NCBI GenBank assembly: GCA_963691815.1
Contig: OY829657.1
Coordinates: forward strand, 10,018,551 to 10,082,550
Reading direction: 5' to 3'
From: Echiichthys vipera
Taxonomy: Eukaryota; Chordata; Actinopteri; Perciformes; Trachinidae
Length of the DNA: 64,000 bases
The notes beneath the pieces are model-generated. The model was not told where the DNA came from and did not search any database. It saw nothing but the letters and a program-made list of their open reading frames with translations. Both the position numbers and the translations under genes were made by a program. This document shows, piece after piece, positions 26,501 to 39,250 of the stretch; position 1 is the first letter of the stretch, and each line of letters begins with the position of its first letter.

Positions 26501-29500
26501 GGAAAGAGGACCTCTGATAGTTACAATAAAACGACTGCATTGAAATACAGAATATAATGTATTCCATTGAATGGTTATTGCAGAAGAAATCTTGACAATA
26601 AATAGTATCCAAATGTGTGTAATAATTTAGTGTAATATATCTCCTAAACCCATAATTATGAGTTTTCATCCAGAATGATTGAGACGCACTAATTCATCCT
26701 CCTTGACTCGGTCTGTCCTTTAGAGAAGCTGGATACTCTGGAGAAGTGGGTGAGAGAGATCTTCAGCAAGGTGCCTAACAAGTGAGTATTGGAGAAGAGG
26801 CTCTTAGTCACTGGGATGAGGTGTGATATAGATTCAGTCTGAATATCCTTTGAGACTTTGCTTAAATGTAAATGTCAAGCCTCCCTCCGTCTCGTTTTTT
26901 TAGCGCCTATTACCTCGGTTCACCCCATGTTTTTTTTTCCCTTCATCATACACCTGAAAGCGATAATTTCTCCCTAAAGTCAAACTGAATTTTCTTACTG
27001 AACTCCACTCTTGTTTGCTTTATGAGTCATTGCAGCACATTTCTTTTCTGTTCAGAAAATCAACATGGTAAGGATTACATGAATATCTCTCATCTGTGAG
27101 CTTATAAAGGATTCTCAACAGCTTTTATTACTTTAGAGGAACTGAATCAATTTTCATAATACTGAAAACATATGAAAAAAGGTGCTATCTTTGTGAAATG
27201 TAAGTGAGGATCGGAGAGAGTTATCTTTACACCTTTTCAATAGACCTTTTTTTAATTATCTCTAGTGTAATTACACCAGAACATGTGTTTTATCTTTTTG
27301 ATTCTTAAGAAAAGAAATTCGATTTTTACAATAATGAAAAAGCATTATGGTGAGTTTAAGGCATGTTTAGTGACATAATTGAAGTTAAATGATACAGTAC
27401 CATCACTTATTGCTTCATTCTACTTCTGTTTTGTATCTACAGTGGTCTGTCGCAGCCAGATTTCTCTGCTATGCTGGATCCCTTTGACACCCCAGCATTT
27501 AACCAGCTCTACAGAGGTACTGATCAGTCTCTAAGTAGTGAACACTTCTGGTTTACACTGGTTCTGTGGTTCCTATAAAGTTTCCATGGGTGTCAAACTG
27601 ATCCAGTAAAGGGCCGTGTGGCTGCAGGTTTTCATTCCAACCAATCAAAAACACACCTGGTCCAACAAATCAACTGTGTAAAGACAGTTCAGGTGATTGA
27701 GTAAGTCGAGTCAGGTGTGTTCTTGCTTGGTTGGAATGAAAACCTGCAGTCACACGGCCCTTTACTGGATCAGTTTGACACCCATGCATAAATCATTCTG
27801 AGGGTTCAGGAGATGGTTTGAAGCATAGCAAAATCAGAATTTCACCTCTCCAGTCCTCTAAAAAGCCTTCAAACAGAGCAATCTGAAATGGAAAATTTAA
27901 CTAAATTTGGTTGAACTGGTCACATGTGGACATACACACTAATGAGAATTTGCATGGTCCCAGAGCTGCTTGATTTCGATAGATCACATGACGAAAAGTT
28001 TAAGGGATTTCAAGCCAACACTGATGAGCAGATGTTGAGTTATCTTTCTATTATGGTGTTTGTCTAACTGTGTGTCTGTGTGTTTGCAGTTGTCCCTGTT
28101 AGGAAAGTTCATGCTTTGAATATCACCTGGGCCCTCCCCCCGCAGGAGAAATACTACAGGTGAGCTACACAGATCTACACTACATGGTACAGAGCACATA
28201 TACTGTATGCAGAATTTGTCAACCCAAAACAGACACTGTGCTTTTCCCCGACTTGAAATGTATTGCATCAAAAGTGTTTGCTTCTCTTTTTTTCTTCATG
28301 TCTCTGTCTCCTTTCTCCGGAGTGGTGCCTCTTCATATAAACATAGAATTAGACCAGCCAAAAGATGTCATGCTTAGCCTTGATTGTGAAGGGATTGCGT
28401 CAGTGTTTTTTTGTTTCTCCTTTTCATGTTGTTCCCTTCTCTTTTCAGAGTGAAGCCTCTCCACTACATCTCTTGGCTGATTGGCCATGAAGGCACAGGA
28501 AGCATCCTCTCAGTGCTCAGGAAGAAGTGAGTGTTATTGCCTCTATTTGTTTTTCTGGTTCGAGGGCACTCCAAATCCCAATTAAAAGGTCTTCAATTTG
28601 TTGGGTATACATGAGCTTTTTCAAGCTCTGAGCAAGGCCCGAGTGTTCGAGCCCAGTCTTAAAACCATGCACTTCGCCAACCCACTTGACTATGTGATTC
28701 ACACATTCTCATCCCCTGGATGTGGTTGTACAAGAGCATTTCAGCCTCTTGTTGCTAAGTGGCAAAGTGATGCCACAAACCCTCTGTAGTCCCACAATAC
28801 CAAAAGAGCCCGTCCAATAGTCCCTTTACCACTCTGAGCATCTGATGGAATATTGCTATTTACTGTGTTTGCTGTTTTCAATTGTTAATAAATGACAACA
28901 GTGAAATTTGAGTGTGCTCTGTCTCAACTCCCAGTAGAGCCAAACTGCTGAGGCAGTGGAGTGGTTGTTTTTATTGAGTTCAAAAATTCATAACGTTGAG
29001 GACCGAGAGGCTGGTTTGAAATTGGGCCATCGTTGTCCCCTGCAGTGAAATTGTGGAATGGTCTGTCTATATGTTTTCCATCACACATATTGTTTGGAAC
29101 ACTACTGATCACATGCCTCAAAGTTTTAAGGGCCACACCAGAGTTTTTTAAGATTTTAGAATAAAAATATATACTCCTCATCACTGCAGGGCAGGCTATT
29201 TTAAAAAGCAAAGGGCCTCAGGTTGGAATCCAGCCGGGGCTGCTGCGCCACTCATTTTAACAAGCGCATGCACAGATACACAGATGTGTTATTTCTGTGC
29301 TCCGGTAGTTAGAATAATGGAACTACACCACTGAATAAAAGTGTAGACTCTCTACTTCATCGGCTTTTTTAAATGTTGCGTGTTACTGTGGCATCGAGCA
29401 CTACCTACGTCACATCCCTGCTTAGAGTTATATCCAATCAGCAACCAGAAAAAAGGCAGGGCCAACAAAAGCCCTGTCAAACGCCCTTTGGCTGGGGCTC

Positions 29501-32500
29501 ACATTCAGATTAGGGTGGGTTTCGGCGATGGAGACCCGCTTTACAGTGTACCGAGTATAAGACTGTATTGGAAACGACACTATTGAGGCCGATCTATTCG
29601 ATTAAATTCTATATGTATATACATTATGTACTGGAATTTGACATCCTGTTTTAAGTTCCAGCATTTAAAAGGTTTACACTTGAATTGCAATTACTGTGGA
29701 GTTTGAAGAATTGTTTTAATTGCTGCTACAAAATGTATTATTTTAATAATAAATAACATTTCAGTAAAGTTATATCTATGTATTTATTTGTGGACAATAT
29801 TTGAATCAAGCCTGATGTTGCCTTACACATAAAAGAATGATCCCAGTCACTTATACACAGTGAGTCATACAACATATTTATTAAACACTGGTAACGGATC
29901 AGTACTCTGACTCAGCCACTACCCAAAGCCCAGCTCAGTATTGGGACCTTAAAAATGGATCTAGAACAGGTCTTCATGCAAATCAAAACGTCTCAGAACT
30001 ATTTTTCATTTTTAAATGAGTGAAAAGCTGACCGTAAGGCTGTGAAAATTCAAAACCAAATGATACAGCATGTTATTTCTTCATTATGGGATTTGTAAAG
30101 TTGTGCTCACTGCCTCAAAGGGACCATAAAAAACGAGAATCATGAAGTGACGTATTTTCTCCTGACTGCCCTGAACATATTTCATCGCTAAATGTGCTTT
30201 CTCTTTCCAGTTTATGGCCTTGAGTGAATCCTTACTGGCAGCTCTGTTTAAAATCAGTGTTAATTAATTTTTGTGTGCGTGTGTGTGTGCGCGCGCATGT
30301 GTAGGTGCTGGGCCCTTGCTTTGTTTGGAGGGAACAGTGAAACTGGCTTTGACCAAAACACCACCTACTCCATATTCTCCATCTCCATCACTCTCACTGA
30401 TGAAGGTTTCCAAAACTTCTACGAGGTAAAGAAAATCTCTCTTTATTATTCTTTCATCCTGTGGATACATGGAAATACTGCAGCTCTTGCCTGAGCAGAG
30501 CAAGTCAATAAACAAACAGCGGCTTAGACATTCATCTCCAGTTCAGAGCATATCATCCAAATCATTTTGTTGTCAGATCATAGAGAATCATTCATCATCA
30601 GTTCAGCAGAGACTGGTAGCAGTGTAAATTAGATGAACCCTGCGTGGACCCAGCTGGCCTGTTTTCCTGAATACAAAAGGTAACTTCAAGGAAGCAATCT
30701 GTGTTATCAGTTGCTATGACAATGCTTGTGTTAAACAGGGAGGCAGTTGGCCATTGTTCAACGGTAGGACTTTAGTCTAATAATTCATGGGAACTCTTGC
30801 ATTGATAACTGGTGTATAAATGTTGCAATAGCCTTGAGGTAGTTGTTTACTATGATCAAGAGCTCTTCATCGCCCACTCCTCCCTTCAGAGAGGATGAAC
30901 CTGGGGTTGTCAAGGTCACAGCGCGCTAGTTTTCTGAATAATTGTTTTGAAGCACTTTTCCAGGATGAGTTCTGATTTGCTTTGTTGCCCAGAGTTGATC
31001 GATTGAGAATCATGTTATTGTGAGATCGTGTTATGGAAAAAGTCAATCAACAAAGATTAGACACTAAACAAGGTTGGCTTCGTCTCCGTGGTTTTATTTT
31101 CAAAGTACATTGCAGAAAAAGGTTGTCTCCGGTACGCACACCACATAGGCTGGTAGGGAGACAGACCCAGAGCTGAGGGCACTTTGCTTTAAATGCACAA
31201 TGTGGAAACATAAGACACAATCAAGCGTTCAGCTGGGTGATGAACAAGGTAAGGCAGTAACATTAGTCACACTTATATCCCAGGATAGGACAACAAAAGA
31301 GCAGTGTCGTGTGTATTTCACAAGATATACAGTAAATCATGATTATGCAGAGATGTGCAGCGTCTCTGTGTGTTTCCAGAGCTGAACATGCTGCATGTCC
31401 AGATAAAGAACTTCTGCATCAGGAGGAGAGACAGAATGTGCTTTTTCCTGTGTTTTAAAGCCCAAAACATGTCAATTGTAATCACAATAGATAGCATTCC
31501 CATGTCTTTGCTATTACAGTTGTCTATGTATATGTACATCCCCCGGCATCTATAGCAATTATTATGACATACTTTCCTTTCTTCTCTGACAAACAGATTG
31601 AGAACGGTTTACAATTATTACTCCTCACAAAGGCGTGGGTGGCTTTTCACTTTTTTTCGCATATCCGTGGTCAAATCAGCCGATGCTGCAACTGTAGTGC
31701 ACCCACATACTGACATTTATGGTAAATGTCATCAAACGAGAGAGGGAGAGTTAACGATGGACATTGCAAAGTCAAACCTATATAAGCGTATGTCTTCAGA
31801 CATTATCACATTCAAAAACCTGTAACTAAATAAATAACATTAAAAAATATATTGAATAAATAGGAGAATTAATACAAGGGGAATTGAATAAAGAAGCAAA
31901 TTAAAACAGAAATATGAGTTTATGTCACATTTTATCAATTGATGTATAAAACTACATTCATTTTCATATATATATTATTTTTGGTACATTTAAAGGCATA
32001 TTCATCTATTTGAGTCATTCATTCATTTGTTTTGTATTTTGGCAGCTTCTGTCCTCCTTACTTAAAGGGGAATAAAGGTGAATAAAGACAAACGAGATTT
32101 AAATAAAGACCCCTTTTCCATTTCATTGCCATAGCTTGTTCTTATCAAATAACATAAACAAGATAGGCAGCCTCAGTGTAATTATGCTGGTTTATAAATC
32201 TTAATAGTACATTCCACTCAACCTCTATCATTAAAATATTCATCATTTTACAGTCGTTTTACCAACAAAATGAAAATGGTAATAATTCATTAAAGCCGAA
32301 GGACTTTAAAGTTATGACGTCTTATTTCTGTGGTCTTTCACAGGTGACTCACCTGGTGTTCCAGTACCTGAAGATGCTGCAAACACTCGGACCACAGCAA
32401 AGGCACCGTTACTCTCACACACACAGGCTCACAAACAACTGCCTTTGTAGTCAGAACGTCTCTATTCTGTGTATTGTAGTGTAGAAAGTCGTTAATACTG

Positions 32501-34828
32501 CATTTACCGGACAGGTTTATGCGCCGGGTGCTTGTTTGCTTGCCCATTTATTAATGTATAACTTTATTATTTGTGTCCTGTTGTTTTATGAAGTGTTGAT
32601 GTTGTGACACTGAGCTCCTGTCTGGGATTCATAAAGGTAATATTTCAGTGTGTTTGTTCATGCATTCAGAATATATGAAGAGATTCAGAAGATTGAAGCC
32701 AACGAGTTTCACTATCAGGAGCAAGTAAGAATCCACACATTGATGCGCTGCAGTATTTGGTGCTTTGACAACAGGCAATTAATGACGTTTTTACCGTGCG
32801 AATGATTTCCTCTTTGTCAGATTGACCCCATAGAGTACGTCGAGGACATCTGTGAGAACATGCAGCTGTTCCCTAAGGAAGAATTCCTGACAGGAGATCA
32901 GCTGATGTTTGAGTTTGTCCCAGAAGTAAGTAGTTCAGGGTTTCTAAAATCCTACATTTGCTTTTTTTTCTTAGATAAATATGTTAATAAAACGGGTCAC
33001 TCAAAAGTGGAAAAGTATAGACGTTATTTTTCTTTCTGATATGTTAATGAGTTTATAGCTAACACCTTTAATATGCCAAATATATTTTCTAGAGTTGTTG
33101 GGGCTTTCTTTGATTGGTGGATATTATTTAGCATCAAACGTTACAGTCTCACTGTGGCTTTGCATATTTTTATGTGATAACAGTAACAGTGCCGCTGCCT
33201 CTTATTGTGATTGACAGCCCAAATAGTTTTCACATAAACAAGTCATTTAGAACCCAACTCTGCTGTCTTTGCCGAAAAGTTGACTTTTGTATGTATGTGT
33301 GTCTGTGTGTGTGTGCGTGTGTGTGTGCGTGTGTGTAGGTGATCAGTGGAGCTTTGTCCCTCCTAACCCCTGAGAAAGCCAACCTGATGCTGTTGTCACC
33401 AGAACATGAGGGCCAGTGTCCCCTGAGGGAGAAGTGGTTTGGCACACAATACAGCGTGGAGGGTGTGTTACCGTGTTGTGTGCGTGTGTGTGTGTTTGTT
33501 TAGTGCCAGTGTAACAGCTCCTTCTCACAATGTAGGTATTCAGTGAATGCATTGTCTTTTTTTCCCTTGTGTGGTGATATTCAGGTTGATAAAATGCAGC
33601 CAGCCAGCAGGAGAAATGCCAGCATTTATCTCTGTCTTTTAGATGGCAAGCAATAGTGTCGGAAAAGCACATTTAAATAAATAAATAAAAAAGAAGTGCA
33701 AGACCAATATATCATTTTTGTTAGGTCACTCAATTCAAAACATGAATCTAACCTGCATACATTTCTTGTGTGCCAATGGATGTTTTCCCCCTTGACACAG
33801 ACATCCAGCACGAGTGGATGGAGCGGTGGACTGGAAACCTGGAGCTCAACAGTAACCTCACACTACCTGCTGAAAACAAGTTCATCGGTGGGTGAATACA
33901 TTGAGTGCGGGCAAAAAAAAAGTGGCTTGTTGTGGCCCAAAACTGCTGGAAGTATGTCCAGTTAAGATGATCATGAACGAGATGTGTTCCTGCTGTTGTA
34001 CTTGCTCCCCGTTAGTCTGCGCAGACAAATGCAGTAGCCAATATATATTAACCAAACTGGGAGGACTGGTGCATTATGGTCAGTGTATTCTGTCACATTG
34101 AACTCGCTGGTCTTCTGTGATTTAAGTGCAGTCTACAGATACATTTTGGCATTGTGCTCTTTTTATATATTTTGGAAGGCCACAGCACCGGCAATTTTGA
34201 TAAAATGTGCAGAAAGTGTGCATCTTCACTTATTGGCCCAAGGGATGCTGAATCATTTATCGGTGGACGTAGGGACAGATATGTTTTACAGTTTTGACAA
34301 CCAGCTGCATGTTTATCCCAAACTGGACAAATTGATTTATTGGCACTCGCATATTATTCATGAGAGTGCACCAAGTGGAATTATGATGTTTTATTGTTTA
34401 TGTGCATTTGTTCAGCCACTGACTTCACCCTGAAGCCGTCTGACTGCCCAGACACTGAGTTTCCTGTCCGGATAGCCGACAGCGACAGGGGCTGCCTGTG
34501 GTACAAGAAGGACAACAAATTCAAAATCCCTAAAGGTGATCTGTGTGTGTGTGTACTGTTCGTGTACTGCGTGTGTGTGTTGTACTGTGTGTGTGTACTG
34601 TGTGCCTCATTCCGCATGCAAGATGTTTCCACAAGGATTCTTGATATCATTAGAGGAGTGTTGACACTCGTTTGTCCTTTCTCCTGCTGCAGCCTACGTC
34701 AGATTCCACCTAATCTCTCCTGTAATCCAGCAATCTGCTAAGAAGTGAGTTCAGGCTCAAACAATGGCCTTGTGAAAATAGTGTTTGTTTTTCGCTGTAA
34801 CACTAATTAACTTTCTTTTCTGCCATCG

Positions 34829-34876
<48 letters not shown>

Positions 34877-35082
34877 TCCTACGATTTCATCCCCTTTTTC
34901 TCTCTTGCCTCTGTCTTTCCCTACTTCCATTTCTTCATCTTGCTTTTATCCTTCCCCTGTCTCTTTCTCTCCATCCCCACCTTTCTCCTGTGTCTCATCA
35001 TTCTGCCCTCCTTTCGTCAACCTTTCCCTCCCTTTTTTAATTTCACTTTCCTCCTTTCTTAATTCTCCTTTTCGTATTTCAC

Positions 35083-35113
<31 letters not shown>

Positions 35114-35363
35114 TCTTATCCCTAACCCCCGTCCCCCCTTCCCCTTCAGTGTGGTCTTGTTTGACCTGCTGGTCAACATCCTTGGCCACAACCTTGCCGA
35201 GCCGGCCTATGAGGCCGAGGTGGCCCAGCTGGAGTATAAACTGGTGGCTGGTGAACACGGCCTGGTCATCAAGGTTAAAGGATTTAACCACAAACTGCCG
35301 GTGAGTGAATGTATCTGGAGAAATATATAAATTATATATATATTATTATAATATTATTTTATA

Positions 35364-35409
<46 letters not shown>

Positions 35410-38400
35410 TTATTTTTATTATTATTATAAAGCCGGTCGAAGTGCTATATAAATGCTGTGAAAGTATCAAAACGCTCAATCCACAAAAAAAAATGCTCAC
35501 AGCGCATACTGAGATACTGTGTCTTTAAACGAGCTGCCATGACTTCTGTAGAGTTGGGATGTCACAACTTTACTATATATTGGTAGAAAATGCTCTTATA
35601 GTGCCGTTACAGTCATTCCCCGGCTATAATGACGGTGCAGGGACGCAGAGAGCACAGAAACACTGAACAATCAGAGCACACTGGGCTTTATCAGGAGGGG
35701 GGCTTAAAGAAAATGGCGCTAAAATCAGAAACCGGTGAATACAGGTATATTCAGACAGAGTATGAAGAAAAGAATGTGTTTTTTTAACAGTGAAGCATGT
35801 AAACACGTTCTTGTAGAAACCCAAACTACAATAACCTGAAAATGTGAGTGTTATAAATCCCCTTTAATTAATGTGTATCACTTAGATCACCGTAATAGAT
35901 ATAAGAAATCATAATTTGCCCTAATTAGCAATGCTGGACATTTTGGGTGTAGGATATTCCCCCTCTCACATCCAGATAGTTTCATCCTATAATTGGTTTT
36001 ATGGCGATCAATAAAGCATTAAAGAAATTGTACCACATTTTTGGAAATATGCTTATTGACTTTCTTGCTGAGAGTGTAATGAGAAGTTTGTTTTTTTAGA
36101 CGGACGATCAATGTAAATATTGCCCAGCTAGATAAACGTAATGCCATGCATAGACACATGTATTCAAACACCAGCACACAAGTGTTTGTGAATGATGATC
36201 ATTCTTCATTTTGCCCGTCTGTCTTTTTCTCCATATCTCTCTTTAGCTGCTGTTCCACCTGATCATTGACCACCTGGCTGATTTCTCTGCCTCTCCTGAT
36301 GTCTTCAGTATGTTCGCAGAGCAGCTCAAGAAAACCTACTTCAACATCCTCATTAAGCCAGAGAAACTCGGCAAGTGAGTTGTTTACCTCCTGTTTTCTG
36401 ACATTTGCAACTTACTTTCTGGCTCATCTTCAAGTCTGTGATGCCTTCTAGTGGTGGAGTGTGTGATGGCCGTGAATGTTGTCCTCCTTTACCCTCTCTC
36501 TCTCTCTCTCTTGCTCTCTCTCACTTTCACTCTCACTCTCGCTCTCTCTCTCTCACTCTCACTCTCACTCTCTCACTCCTAATCCTCCTCTTTCTCAGGG
36601 ATGTGCGTTTGCTGATCCTGGAGCACTCTCGCTGGTCCATGGTGGAGAAGTATCAGGCTCTGGCGGCCGGTCTGACCATCAATGAGCTGATGGACTTCAG
36701 CCGCAATTTCAGGGCCGAGCTGTACGCAGAGGGACTGTTGCAGGGCAACTTCAGCAGCGCTGTGAGTGGATGGCAGGCAGAACACAGACAAGTAGATTGA
36801 TTAACAATAAAAAATTAGCTGATTAACTAATGAATCAGTTAATGTTCATGTCTGCACTTGCATCAATTGATTCTGAGTGTACTTGACATTGTTCTCATGT
36901 TTTACTGATTTCCTCTCCTCGCTCTCGTATTACTACCTATTATTATCCTTTATTGTATTTTTCCCCCACAGGAGTCAGAGCAGTTCCTGCAATATGTTAC
37001 AGAGTAAGTCAGCTATTACACTGAATGCACTCCCTAATGAGAACACCAATACTATACAATCAAAGGGATTTGTTTGCCGCCATACACAGTAATTTCCATT
37101 AGCTTCAGTTGTTCACTCCATGAACCTCCTTTCACCTTCTTCATGTATGCTTATTTCTTTATTCCATGCTGTGCTTTTTTATTTCCTCTCCTCCTTACCT
37201 CCTTACCTATGCTGTCCCATCTTTGCCCTTTCATTCATCCTCCATTTCTCCTGTTTTGACCTTTTTTTTTTTTCCATCTGTCAGAAAGTTGCAGTTCTCC
37301 AAGCTGCCAGCAGAGGTGCCGGTGATGTTCAGAGTGGTGGAGCTCCCTCTGAAGCACCACATCTGTAAGGTCAAATCACTCAACAAGGGAGACGCCAACT
37401 CCGAGGTCACCGTTTACTATCAGGTACAAGCACAGTACATCACATCCTTCATATCGTTCACACTCTGACTGAAATGTATTCTGTTATAGCATAATTTATT
37501 TCACATCAGCGTACTTTCTCTCTTTTTATCTAGTCTGGCCCCAAGCTCTTGAGGGAGCACACACTGATGGAACTGTTGGTGGTGCGTCTATTTTTCTGCA
37601 GTACATCCATTTGCTTACTCATCGTGTCATTCCTCCGTCCTTGACCGAGTTGTTGTCTTTGTAGATGCACATGGAGGAGCCCTGCTTTGACTTCCTCCGG
37701 ACCAAAGAGACTCTTGGGTGAGTGGAGTTATGTTTTCAATGGAACATTTTCTTTTTAAGGGACATTTATGACATTTAAGCAAAATAGAATATGAATATAA
37801 GCGTATCTTTCCATTAAACATTTATGCAATTATAACTTAAATTATTAACTCTTAATAAGAGAAAAGTTCAAACGTATCCGCTTTTCAACTTTTACTATAT
37901 GTTACCTCACCCACTGTTTTTGTTTGTTTTTAAATTAAACTCTTTTGCCATGTTGTTAATGTTCCTATTTCAAGAGTCTGTCTTTTTTATGTATATTGCC
38001 ATTTGTTAAGCACATTTTTTACTATGTTTAACTAAATGTATGCATATATATTCAAGACAAGGGTGCACAATTAACAATGCAATCATAAATCTGATACACC
38101 GTGCTTTTTCATTATTATTAAGCTTTCCAGCAGAACATACTTAAATACTTAACTGCAACAGTTACATGGGAATTCAATTTTTCCCTTCTGTGAGTGACTA
38201 CGCATTTAAATCCCAGTTTCCTTCATTATTATATAGTGCAAAGTAGAGAAAGACAGGGCAGGCGGGATATGAACGTTTGGCGAATGTGACGCACTTTCTC
38301 ATCTAGTTATTTTGATCCATCACTGTTTATGTGCTTCTCAACATTTCTAATCCCAGCTGTCTTTATTTCATGTCCCCATCTGCAGGTACCATGTCTACCC

Positions 38401-39199
38401 CACCTGCAGAAACACCTCAGGCGTTCTGGGTTTCTCTGTCACCGTGGAAACACAGGCCACGAAGTTCAAGTGAGTCTGCAACACAATCATAGCCTTTCAT
38501 TCGCCTGAAAGCAAGATACGATTTATCTTTACCGCTTTTCCCAAAACCAAGTTATAATTTATCTTACTCTTCACCGAAACCCAAGCTACAATTTATCTAT
38601 CTGGCCTTGGAAAGAGAGAAGCGGGGGGAACTGATAAATGACTAAAGGAATCAAATACAGCCTATAGTCTGAAATATATCTCTAACCTTCTTCTAAACTT
38701 TTTTTCTCACAGTACAGAGCTGGTGGAGTTAAAGATTGAAGAGTTTTTGGCTTCATTTGGGGAGACGCTCAATTCACTGACTGAGGATGCCTTTAAAACT
38801 CAGGTGTGTGTCTCTGTGTGTGTGTGTGTATTTTTTGTGTATTTGTGAGTTTCACCCATTTTTATGCAAAAGCAAAAAAGTTAGAACACATGATAGAAAA
38901 AGTTTTACAAATGTCAAAAGGTGCCTTTCATGTTACTATGGTGGATTAGTAACACATCTGCACTCAGCTGCACACTCAGACCTGCTGTTGCACTTTAAAC
39001 GATCAAATACTCTATCTATGTGTGTGTGTGTGTGTGCGTGTGCGTGTGTGTTTTATAGGTAACTGCCTTAGTGAAGCTGAAGGAGTGTGAGGACACGCAC
39101 CTCGGGGAGGAGGTTGACAGGAACTGGGCCGAGGTGGTTACACAGCAGTTTATGTTTGACAGACTCAACAGAGAGGTGAGGACAACACACACACACACA

Positions 39200-39250
<51 letters not shown>

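Noticed and set aside
34785..35330. 181-residue Ser/Leu-rich plus-strand ORF
   Set aside because: Its first two thirds are the CT-rich intron 19 of nrdc; only the in-frame end is the real exon 20.
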